This document shows, one piece after another, positions 17,899 to 27,896 of a stretch of DNA of 64,000 bases; position 1 is the first letter of the stretch, and every line of letters begins with the position of its first letter. This stretch comes from Euglena gracilis (Eukaryota > Euglenida > Euglenophyceae > Euglenales). The stretch spans positions 36,069,703-36,133,702 of the forward strand of contig CP154954.1 of NCBI GenBank assembly GCA_039621445.1, read 5' to 3'. The notes under the pieces are model-generated. The model ran no database searches, had not been told where the DNA came from, and worked only from the letters and a program-made list of their open reading frames with translations. The translations under genes and the position numbers were made by a program.

Positions 17899-18238
17899 AC
17901 TACGACTTGGAAACCGACAACCTGCCCACCGTTCACAACTCAAACCCCACGTGGAGGACCTCTACAACACAACTCCTGTCCCCCTCTACTTTTGGTCGGG
18001 CAAAGCACAGGAGTTGGAGGTCGGACCTGACGAGTGGGAGGTTGAAAAAGTGCTGAACCACCGCAGAAAAGACGGAAAACTTCAATTTTTGATTCAGTGG
18101 AAAAACTGGGACCCATCTGATACTCAGTGGGAACCCCTGAACCACTTCTTCCTCCGAACAAACAAGGATGTGGTCCAATATTGCAAGAAACGGGACCTGG
18201 CTGTGGATGTGAGAGAGTTGCTCGATGGGATGGAGTGA
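17729..18238 (+). CDS. Integrase C-terminal region and chromodomain of element I
   Basis: The +1 frame relative to integrase. It resumes the expected sequence at RKRREPPALEIGSKVWY, followed by KLEPKWKGPAVVLERVG and HRSQLKPHVEDL, the usual GPY/F-like C-terminal module. The last ~70 residues are a chromodomain (WEVEKVLNHRRKDGKLQFLI, QWKNW, TQWEPLNHF). Chromodomains in chromoviruses bind modified histones and steer insertion to heterochromatin, which fits the satellite location. The stop is TGA 18236-18238. The listed start is an internal GTG; translation probably comes from the integrase frame. Confidence 0.8.
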   Translation: MNGLKLNRKRREPPALEIGSKVWYQPERQPGSDKLEPKWKGPAVVLERVGQHSYVVELRLGNRQPAHRSQLKPHVEDLYNTTPVPLYFWSGKAQELEVGPDEWEVEKVLNHRRKDGKLQFLIQWKNWDPSDTQWEPLNHFFLRTNKDVVQYCKKRDLAVDVRELLDGME

Positions 18239-18270
18239 CACATGTCGCATACCCCTGCACTCTCTCACAG

Positions 18271-18861
18271 ATGCCGCCACGGCGCCACCCCCAACGACCC
18301 CGTCGCCAACCCCAACCCTACCACCCACACCAACCTCGAACAGTACCCTTCACCATCCCCACAATACTACCCCCACCCCTACGTGCCCTTGAGGCCCAAC
18401 TTCCTTCCCCCCTATGCCTCCGAACTTCAACACCAACGCAAACGAGGCCACCCCCACCACCATACCGCCCCCCACCGCCATACCAACCCCCACGACAACC
18501 CTCACTCAACCCCTCACGAGCCCCCACAGCCACCCCCACAGCGGAGCCCCAGCCCGAACCCCCCACAGCCGGAGCCACCGAGCCCTCCGCGGCGGCGGAG
18601 ACGCTCAGTCTGCTCCAGCCCGGGCAGTTTCCGGGGGGTATCGCTGCCCCTGGACAGCCCCCCAGCAACACCCCCCCGCAGTCCACGACCACCCTCACCG
18701 CAACCCAAGCCCCCCACCGACGACAACCTCCCCAAGAAACAGTGGTGGGTAGCGGAGCTGCTGGATCTGTGACGGGTGAACCCCCCTTCGCAAGGCGCGG
18801 GTGCCCCCACGGGCCCCGCCTGTATGCTCAGAGCCTTGCGGTGGGACCCGAAAACACTTGA
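18271..18861 (+). CDS. Proline-rich frame downstream of the chromodomain (uncertain)
   Basis: A frame starting MPPRRHPQRPRRQPQPYHP 33 bases after the chromodomain stop, about 196 residues, very rich in Pro, Thr, Arg and Ala, without a recognised domain. An overlapping frame (18242-18772) is also Pro-rich and open, which is expected in C-rich sequence, so coding is doubtful. If real, it would be an extra gene of element I after pol. I cannot assign a function. Confidence 0.3.
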   Translation: MPPRRHPQRPRRQPQPYHPHQPRTVPFTIPTILPPPLRALEAQLPSPLCLRTSTPTQTRPPPPPYRPPPPYQPPRQPSLNPSRAPTATPTAEPQPEPPTAGATEPSAAAETLSLLQPGQFPGGIAAPGQPPSNTPPQSTTTLTATQAPHRRQPPQETVVGSGAAGSVTGEPPFARRGCPHGPRLYAQSLAVGPENT

Positions 18862-20004
18862 CAAACCTGAAAGAGATTTCACGACCGAACTTCCGAGCTG
18901 ATTTACGACCCTGACCGAATTCTCAAGCTGCTCACCCAAGTCCGACATGAACCTGTACGCCACTGACAATACCAGCCGAACCAAAACGACAAAACGGGCC
19001 TGGGCAGCCCCCCTGGCCAGCCCACCTGAACCTGAACCGCTGGCCAGCTCAACTCGACCCAGCCCAACTGTCCCGTACAAGACCCGATCCGACCCGACTT
19101 GACTGACCTCAAGTGCCTCTCTTCAGCCAATCAATCCATTCTTCAATTCTCCATCGTTGTTGTTGTGGGTTGGGACCCCCCCCCCGTGGAGAACGAACCT
19201 TCACCCCTGAACTTGGGCAGCCTACCTGTAAAACAAAAAACAACAAAACACAGCCCCCAACCCCAACCGTGGCAGCCAGCCAAAACTGGGCAAACGGTGG
19301 AAGGGGAACCTGACTTTGACCCAAAAACGCAGACCTGGCCGACCCCGGGCCACCCGCCTGGGGGGGGGGGGGCGGGGACCCTCCTCAGCACCTGACCTCG
19401 CACAAACCAGCCTACCCCCAGAAAAACATCAAAAATACAAAAAAAACCATTGTCCCTGACCCAGCCTGATTTTTAACCGAAACCCAGCCTGCACCTGATT
19501 TTTATTAAAATTCGTCCCCGGCCGGAGCCTGACCGCTTGGCCTGGGGGGGGGGGGGGCTGGAAGACCCCAGCTGGACCCACCCCCCACCGAACAGACACC
19601 AAGCCTAGACACCGAATTGGCTAACCGAACAGAAAACGGCTGTCTAGGACCCGGACCGTGACAAAACAACTCACCTGACCTGGGAATAAGAATTTCCTGA
19701 AAATTTTAACCGTGGCTGGCGCTTGGTTCACAACGGCGCCGCCCCCCCCCCAACGACAAACAGCCCTAGGCGGGCTGGGGGGGGGGGCAACACACCAGCC
19801 CCGCACAGACCCAACAACCCAAAGGAGAACAGTTGACTCAGCCCCCCGGCCATAAAACGAACCTGAACGGCACAGCCCCCTGAGGGGGGGGGACCCTGAA
19901 CCACAACGGTCCCCTCGCTCGCCCCCTCCTCACAACGAGTGCACTCCGCACCCCTTCCTGTTGGAGTCGTGAAGAGTTGTAAACAACTCCTTCGGGAAGG
20001 GGAG
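18862..20004 (+). other. 3' non-coding region of element I with G/C homopolymers
   Basis: No credible gene. It contains long mononucleotide runs: G13 at 19360-19372, G14 at 19544-19557, C10 at 19742-19751, G11 at 19777-19787, G9 at 19884-19892. It ends in the polypurine tract. The G runs could form quadruplex structures in DNA or RNA. Confidence 0.7.
19994..20004 (+). other. Polypurine tract of element I
   Basis: GGGAAGGGGAG immediately precedes the TG of the 3' LTR, the normal site for plus-strand priming. Confidence 0.9.
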
Positions 20005-20484
20005 TGTGAGTCAGGGGTGCTGAGTGCCCAAAACAACATAACCTAACCCAACCCAACCTGATGACTCTGCAGTTAGGATTAGGAAAATCTTATTAGGAAT
20101 TATTAGCAGCTGACCCCATTTGTCTGCACAGGGCTCTGTCTTGTGTTTGTCTGTTTCAAGTTCAAGAATTGAATTATATTGGTGGCAATTATCATTCTTA
20201 CCTGGACATTTCGTGGTTCATTACATTGGTGCTGGATTTGGAATTGCTGAATTGCTTGTATTGTGCTATTGGTCTTGTGGATTTTTTTATCAAAAAGGAA
20301 AGGTGTGAGCCAACCAACCCACCTGTTTTCATCAAAAAAACCCACCAAAAACAAAGAAAATGCAATTTTTGAAACAGGCCGCGAGGGGAATTGAAAACAC
20401 CCTGGGCAGGGTTAAAGATCCTACGCAACGGGGTGCCGGCCCCGAGGAACTGGAAACCCCAGGGCGGGCACCACGAATACAACA
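20005..20484 (+). repeat. 3' LTR of element I
   Basis: 480 bp, same as 458-937 apart from T20412 (C865 in the 5' copy). Followed by CGGG, the target duplication, and then the continuation of the interrupted Sat-A monomer. Confidence 0.95.
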
Positions 20485-20636
20485 CGGGGGACATTTACCA
20501 GGTCAGCCCAGGTTACCGTGTAAAAATGCACCAAAAAGGGCCTTACTCCGAGTAACCGAATGGGTGTTCCAGGAGGCCTCCAAAGTCAGGGGACCCGTTG
20601 GTTTCATGATTGTCGTGGTTTAATGGTAAGAAAAAA

Positions 20637-20722
20637 CAGACAGAGGGGCGGCTCGCTTGGCCGGGGCATGCTGCCAGGACGACCCCCATTCGGCACAAGC
20701 CATCAGGAGCAGGCAGAAGTTG
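20637..20722 (+). repeat. Sat-A monomer with ~75-bp extra block (first)
   Basis: An insertion after GGTAAGAAAAA, before the GAAGTTGGTTACAAGAAATGAG continuation. It shares CTTGGCCG..GGCAT, CCAGGAC and CATCAGGAGCAG with the blocks near 26000 and 27775, but is diverged from them. Confidence 0.75.
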
Positions 20723-23700
20723 GTTACAAGAAATGAGCACATTTAGATGGGTGCATTCGACCATTCCGGGGGACATTTACCAGGTCAGCCCAGGTTACCA
20801 TGTAAAAATGGACCAAATTGGGCCTTACTCCGAGTAACCGAATGGGTGTTCCAGGAGGCCTCCAAAGTCAGGGGACCCGTTGGTTTCATGATTGTCGTGG
20901 TTTAATGGTAAGAAAAACATGCAGCGGGAATGTTGGTTGCAAGAAATGAGCACATTTAGATGGGTGCATTCGACCATTCCGGGGGACATTTACCAGGTCA
21001 GCCCAGGTTACCATGTAAAAATGGACCAAATTGGGCCTTACTCCGAGTAACCGAATGGGTGTTCCAGGAGGCCTCCAAAGTCAGGGGACCCGTTGGTTTC
21101 ATGATTGTCGTGGTTTAATGGTAAGAAAAACATGCAGCGGGAATGTTGGTTGCAAGAAATGAGCAGATTTAGATGGGTGCATTCGACCATTCCGGGGGAC
21201 ATTTACCAGGTCAGCCCAGGTTACCATGTAAAAATGGACCAAATTGGGCCTTACTCCGAGTAACCGAATGGGTGTTCCAGGAGGCCTCCAAAGTCAGGGG
21301 ACCCGTTGGTTTCATGATTGTCGTGGTTTAATGGTAAGAAAAACATGCAGCGGGAATGTTGGTTGCAAGAAATGAGCACATTTAGATGGGTGCATTCGAC
21401 CATTCCGGGGGACATTTACCAGGTCAGCCCAGGTTACCATGTAAAAATGGACCAAATTGGGCCTTACTCCGAGTAACCGAATGGGTGTTCCAGGAGGCCT
21501 CCAAAGTCAGGGGACCCGTTGGTTTCATGATTGTCGTGGTTTAATGGTAAGAAAAACATGCAGCCGGAAGGTTGGTTGCAAGAAATGAGCAGATTTAGAT
21601 GGGTGCATTCGACCATTCCGGGGGACATTTACCAGGTCAGCCCAGGTTACCATGTAAAAATGGACCAAATTGGGCCTTACTCCGAGTAACCGAATGGGTG
21701 TTCCAGGAGGCCTCCAAAGTCAGGGGACCCGTTGGTTTCATGATTGTCGTGGTTTAATGGTAAGAAAAACATGCAGCCGGAAGGTTGGTTGCAAGAAATG
21801 AGCAGATTTAGATGGGTGCATTCGACCATTCCGGGGGACATTTACCAGGTCAGCCCAGGTTACCATGTAAAAATGGACCAAATTGGGCCTTACTCCGAGT
21901 AACCGAATGGGTGTTCCAGGAGGCCTCCAAAGTCAGGGGACCCGTTGGTTTCATGATTGTCGTGGTTTAATGGTAAGAAAACATGCAGCCGGAAGGTTGG
22001 TTGCAAGAAATGAGCACATTTAGATGGGTGCATTCGACCATTCCGGGGGACATTTACCAGGTCAGCCCAGGTTACCATGTAAAAATGGACCAAATTGGGC
22101 CTTACTCCGAGTAACCGAATGGGTGTTCCAGGAGGCCTCCAAAGTCAGGGGACCCGTTGGTTTCATGATTGTCGTGGTTTAATGGTAAGAAAAACATGCA
22201 GCCGGAAGGTTGGTTGCAAGAAATGAGCAGATTTAGATGGGTGCATTCGACCATTCCGGGGGACATTTACCAGGTCAGCCCAGGTTACCATGTAAAAATG
22301 GACCAATTGGGCCTTACTCCGAGTAACCGAATGGGTGTTCCAGGAGGCCTCCAAAGTCAGGGGACCCGTTGGTTTCATGATTGTCGTGGTTTAATGGTAA
22401 GAAAAACATGCAGCCGAAAGGTTGGTTGCAAGAAATGAGCAGATTTAGATGGGTGCATTCGACCATTCCGGGGGACATTTACCAGGTCAGCCCAGGTTAC
22501 CATGTAAAAATGGACCAAATTGGGCCTTACTCCGAGTAACCGAATGGGTGTTCCAGGAGGCCTCCAAAGTCAGGGGACCCGTTGGTTTCATGATTGTCGT
22601 GGTTTAATGGTAAGAAAAACATGCAGCGGGAATGTTGGTTGCAAGAAATGAGCACATTTAGATGGGTGCATTCGACCATTCCGGGGGACATTTACCAGGT
22701 CAGCCCAGGTTACCATGTAAAAATGGACCAAATTGGGCCTTACTCCGAGTAACCGAATGGGTGTTCCAGGAGGCCTCCAAAGTCAGGGGACCCGTTGGTT
22801 TCATGATTGTCGTGGTTTAATGGTAAGAAAAACATGCAGCGGGAATGTTGGTTGCAAGAAATGAGCACATTTAGATGGGTGCATTCGACCATTCCGGGGG
22901 ACATTTACCAGGTCAGCCCAGGTTACCATGTAAAAATGGACCAAATTGGGCCTTACTCCGAGTAACCGAATGGGTGTTCCAGGAGGCCTCCAAAGTCAGG
23001 GGACCCGTTGGTTTCATGATTGTCGTGGTTTAATGGTAAGAAAAACATGCAGCCGGAAGGTTGGTTGCAAGAAATGAGCAGATTTAGATGGGTGCATTCG
23101 ACCATTCCGGGGGACATTTACCAGGTCAGCCCAGGTTACCATGTAAAAATGGACCAAATTGGGCCTTACTCCGAGTAACCGAATGGGTGTTCCAGGAGGC
23201 CTCCAAAGTCAAAGGACCCCTTGGTTTCATGATTGTCGTGGTTTAATGGTAAGAAAGACATGCAGCGGGAATGTTGGTTGCAAGAAATGAGCAGATTTAG
23301 ATGGGTGCATTCGACCATTCCGGGGGACATTTACCAGGTCAGCCCAGGTTACCATGTAAAAATGGACCAAATTGGGCCTTACTCCGAGTAACCGAATGGG
23401 TGTTCCAGGAGGCCTCCAAAGTCAGGGGACCCGTTGGTTTCATGATTGTCGTGGTTTAATGGTAAGAAAAACATGCAGCCGGAAGGTTGGTTGCAAGAAA
23501 TGAGCAGATTTAGATGGGTGCATTCGACCATTCCGGGGGACATTTACCAGGTCAGCCCAGGTTACCATGTAAAAATGGACCAAATTGGGCCTTACTCCGA
23601 GTAACCGAATGGGTGTTCCAGGAGGCCTCCAAAGTCAGGGGACCCGTTGGTTTCATGATTGTCGTGGTTTAATGGTAAGAAAAACATGCAGCCGGAAGGT

Positions 23701-25536
23701 TGGTTGCAAGAAATGAGCAGATTTAGATGGGTGCATTCGACCATTCCGGGGGACATTTACCAGGTCAGCCCAGGTTACCATGTAAAAATGGACCAAATTG
23801 GGCCTTACTCCGAGTAACCGAATGGGTGTTCCAGGAGGCCTCCAAAGTCAGGGGACCCGTTGGTTTCATGATTGTCGTGGTTTAATGGTAGAAAAAACAT
23901 GCAGCCGGAAGGTTGGTTGCAAGAAATGAGCAGATTTAGATGGGTGCATTCGACCATTCCGGGGGACATTTACCAGGTCAGCCCAGGTTACCATGTAAAA
24001 ATGGACCAAATTGGGCCTTACTCCGAGTAACCGAATGGGTGTTCCAGGAGGCCTCCAAAGTCAGGGGACCCGTTGGTTTCATGATTGTCGTTGTTTAATG
24101 GTAAGAAAAACATGCAGCCGGAAGGTTGGTTGCAAGAAATGAGCAGATTTAGATGGGTGCATTCGACCATTCCGGGGGACATTTACCAGGTCAGCCCAGG
24201 TTACCATGTAAAAATGGACCAAATTGGGCCTTACTCCGAGTAACCGAATGGGTGTTCCAGGAGGCCTCCAAAGTCAGGGGACCCGTTGGTTTCATGATTG
24301 TCGTGGTTTAATGGTAAGAAAACATGCAGCGGGAATGTTGGTTGCAAGAAATGAGCACATTTAGATGGGTGCATTCGACCATTCCGGGGGACATTTACCA
24401 GGTCAGCCCAGGTTACCATGTAAAAATGGACCAAATTGGGCCTTACTCCGAGTAACCGAATGGGTGTTCCAGGAGGCCTCCAAAGTCAGGGGACCCGTTG
24501 GTTTCATGATTGTCGTGGTTTAATGGTAAGAAAGACATGCAGCGGGAATGTTGGTTGCAAGAAATGAGCAGATTTAGATGGGTGCATTCGACCATTCCGG
24601 GGGACATTTACCAGGTCAGCCCAGGTTACCATGTAAAAATGGACCAAATTGGGCCTTACTCCGAGTAACCGAATGGGTGTTCCAGGAGGCCTCCAAAGTC
24701 AGGGGACCCGTTGGTTTCATGATTGTCGTGGTTTAATGGTAAGAAAGACATGCAGCGGGAATGTTGGTTGCAAGAAATGAGCAGATTTAGATGGGTGCAT
24801 TCGACCATTCCGGGGGACATTTACCAGGTCAGCCCAGGTTACCATGTAAAAATGGACCAAATTGGGCCTTACTCCGAGTTACCGAATGGGTGTTCCAGGA
24901 GGCCTCCAAAGTCAGGGGACCCGTTGGTTTCATGATTGTCGTGGTTTAATGGTAAGAAAAACATGCAGCGGGAGTGTTGGTTGCAAGAAATGAGCACATT
25001 TAGATGGGTGCATTCGACCATTCCGGGGGACATTTACCAGGTCAGCCCAGGTTACCATGTAAAAATGGACCAAATTGGGCCTTACTCCGAGTAACCGAAT
25101 GGGTGTTCCAGGAGGCCTCCAAAGTCAGGGGACCCGTTGGTTTCATGATTGTCGTGGTTTAATGGTAAGAAAAACATGCATCCGGAAGGTTGGTTGCAAG
25201 AAATGAGCAGATTTAGATGGGTGCATTCGACCATTCCGGGGGACATTTACCAGGTCGGCCTACTCCGAGAAACCGAATGGGTGCTCCAGGAGGCCTCCAA
25301 AGTTAGGGGACCCGTTGGTTTCATGATTGTCGTGGTTTAATGGTAAGAAAAACATGCGTGAATGTTGGTTGCAAGAAATGAGCAGATTTAGATGGGTGCA
25401 TTCGACCATTCCGGGGGACATTTACCAGGTCAGCCCAGGTTACCATGTAAAAATGGACCAAATTGGGCCTTACTCCGAGTTACCGAATGGGTGTTCCAGG
25501 AGGCCTCCAAAGTCAGGGGACCCGTTGGTTTCATGA

Positions 25537-27315
25537 TTGTCGTGGTTTAATGGTAAGAAAAACATGCAGCGGGAAGGTTGGTTGCAAGAAATGAGCAGAT
25601 TTAGATGGGTGCATTCGACCATTCCGGGGGACATTTACCAGGTCAGCCCAGGTTACCATGTAAAAATGGACCAAATTGGGCCGTACTCCGAGTTACCGAA
25701 TGGGTGTTCCAGGAGGCCTCCAAAGTCGGGGGGGCCGTTCGTTTCATGATTGTCGTGGTTTAATGGTAAGAAAAAAATGCGGCGGGAAGGTTGGTTGCAA
25801 GAAATGAGCAGATTTAGATGGGTGCATTCGACCATTCCGGGGGACATTTACCAGGTCAGCCCAGGTTACCATGTAAAAATGGACCAAATTGGGCCTTACT
25901 CCGAGTTACCGAATGGGTGTTCCAGGAGGCCTCCAAAGTCAGGGGACCCGTTGGTTTCATGATTGCCGTGGATTAATGGTAAGAAAAACAGACAGCTGGG
26001 CCTGCCTTAGCTTGGCCGTGGGCATTGCTTCCAGGACCGACCTCTCGGACACCCAGCCCATCAGGAGCAGCCAGAATGTTGGTTGCAAGAAATGAGCAGA
26101 TTTAGATGGGTGCATTCGACCATTCCGGGGGACATTTACCAGGTCAGCCCAGGTTACCATGTAAAAATGGACCAAATTGGGCCTTACTCCGAGTTACCGA
26201 ATGGGTGTTCCAGGAGGCCTCCAAAGTCAGGGGACCCGTTGGTTTCATGATTGTCGTGGTTTAATGGTAAGAAAAACATGCAGCAGGAATGTTGGTTGCA
26301 AGAAATGAGCAGATTTAGATGGGTGCATTCGACCATTCCGGGGGACATTTACCAGGTCAGCCCAGGTTACCATGTAAAAATTGACCAAATTGGGCCTTAC
26401 TCCGAGTTACCGAATGGGTGTTCCAGGAGGCCTCCAAAGTCAGGGGACCCGTTGGTTTCATGATTGTCGTGGTTTAATGGTAAGAAAAACATGCAGCGGG
26501 AATGTTGGTTGCAAGAAATGAGCACATTTAGATGGGTGCATTCGACCATTCCGGGGGACATTTACCAGGTCAGCCCAGGTTACCATGTAAAAATGGACCA
26601 AATTGGGCCTTACTCCGAGTAACCGAATGGGTGTTCCAGGAGGCCTCCAAAGTCAGGGGACCCGTTGGTTTCATGATTGTCGTGGTTTAATGGTAAGAAA
26701 GACATGCAGCCGGAAGGTTGGTTGCAAGAAATGAGCAGATTTAGATGGGTGCATTCGACCATTCCGGGGGACATTTACCAGGTCAGCCCAGGTTACCATG
26801 AAAAAATGGACCAAATTGGGCCTTACTCCGAGTTACCGAATGGGTGTTCCAGGAGGCCTCCAAAGTCAGGGGACCCGTTGGTTTCATGATTGTCGTGGTT
26901 TAATGGTAAGAAAAACATGCAGCCGGAAGGTTGGTTGCAAGAAATGAGCAGATTTAGATGGGTGCATTCGACCATTCCGGGGGACACTTACCAGGTCAGC
27001 CCAGGTTACCATGTAAAAATGGACCAAATTGGGCCTTACTCCGAGTTACCGAATGGTTGTTCCAGGAGGCCTCCAAAGTCAGGGGACCCATTGGTTTCAT
27101 GATTGTTGTGGTTTAATGGTAAGAAAAACATGCAGCGGGAATGTTGGTTGCAAGAAATGAGCAGATTTAGATGGGTGCATTCGACCATTCCGGGGGACAT
27201 TTACCAGGTCAGCCCAGGTTACCATGTAAAAATGGACCAAATTGGGCCTTACTCCGAGTAACCGAATGGGTGTTCCAGGAGGCCTCCAAAGTCAGGGGAC
27301 CCGTTGGTTTCATGA
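25537..27315 (+). repeat. Higher-order repeat unit of Sat-A (1779 bp)
   Basis: Eight monomers beginning at 25537, 25750, 25963, 26251, 26464, 26677, 26890 and 27103; the third is 288 bp because of a 75-bp block (about 25988-26078). The unit starts over at 27316: the distinctive monomer with GTCGGGGGG and CCGTTCGTTTCATG at 25537 recurs at 27316, and the 75-bp block recurs about 27767-27857. Both recurrences are 1779 bp apart (8 x 213 + 75). The second copy is cut off at about 27896. Confidence 0.8.
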
Positions 27316-27896
27316 TTGTCGTGGTTTAATGGTAAGAAAAACATGCAGCGGGAAGGTTGGTTGCAAGAAATGAGCAGATTTAGATGGGTGCATTCGACCA
27401 TTCCGGGGGACATTTACCAGGTCAGCCCAGGTTACCATGTAAAAATGGACCAAATTGGGCCTTACTCCGAGTTACCGAATGGGTGTTCCAGGAGGCCTCC
27501 AAAGTCGGGGGGCCCGTTCGTTTCATGATTGTCGTGGTTTAATGGTAAGAAAAACATGCAGCGGGAAGGTTGGTTGCAAGAAATGAGCAGATTTAGATGG
27601 GTGCATTCGACCATTCCGGGGGACATTTACCAGGTCAGCCCAGGTTACCATGTAAAAATGGACCAAATTGGGCCTTACTCCGAGTTACCGAATGGGTGTT
27701 CCAGGAGGCCTCCAAAGTCAGGGGACCCGTTGGTTTCATGATTGTCGTGGATTAATGATAAGAAAAACAGACAGCTGGGCCTGCCTTAGCTTGGCCGTGG
27801 GCATCGCTTCCAGGACCGACCTCTCGGACACGCAGCCCATCAGGAGCAGCCAGAATGTTGGTTGCAAGAAATGAGCAGATTTAGATGGGTGCATTC

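Larger units (their letters stand above)
458..20484 (+). mobile_element. Element I: Ty3/Gypsy chromovirus encoding two DNA methyltransferases
   Basis: A complete LTR retrotransposon inserted in Sat-A. Two 480-bp LTRs start TG and end CA (458-937, 20005-20484), flanked by a 4-bp duplication CGGG (454-457 and 20485-20488); removing the element restores an intact satellite monomer. A primer-binding site abuts the left LTR and a polypurine tract abuts the right one. Coding order is Gag, Dam-like methyltransferase, C5-cytosine methyltransferase, protease, RT, RNase H, integrase, chromodomain. About 7.05 kb of the span is the nested element II, so the element itself is about 13 kb, long for the Ty3 group because of a very large Gag and the methyltransferases. 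One base differs between the LTRs (C865, T20412), so insertion was recent. Confidence 0.95.
20485..27896 (+). repeat. Sat-A satellite, uniform core array
   Basis: About 34 head-to-tail 213-bp monomers in one orientation, nearly identical to each other. Each has the near-palindrome TTACTCCGAGTAA and ...GGTTTAATGGTAAGAAAAACATGCAG... Most variation is in GAGTAACCG versus GAGTTACCG, CAGCGGGAATG versus CAGCCGGAAGG, and GCACATTT versus GCAGATTT. Three monomers carry an extra ~75 bp. Uniformity indicates recent amplification or conversion. I see no gene; short frames repeating at 213 bp arise because 213 is a multiple of 3. Confidence 0.95.
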
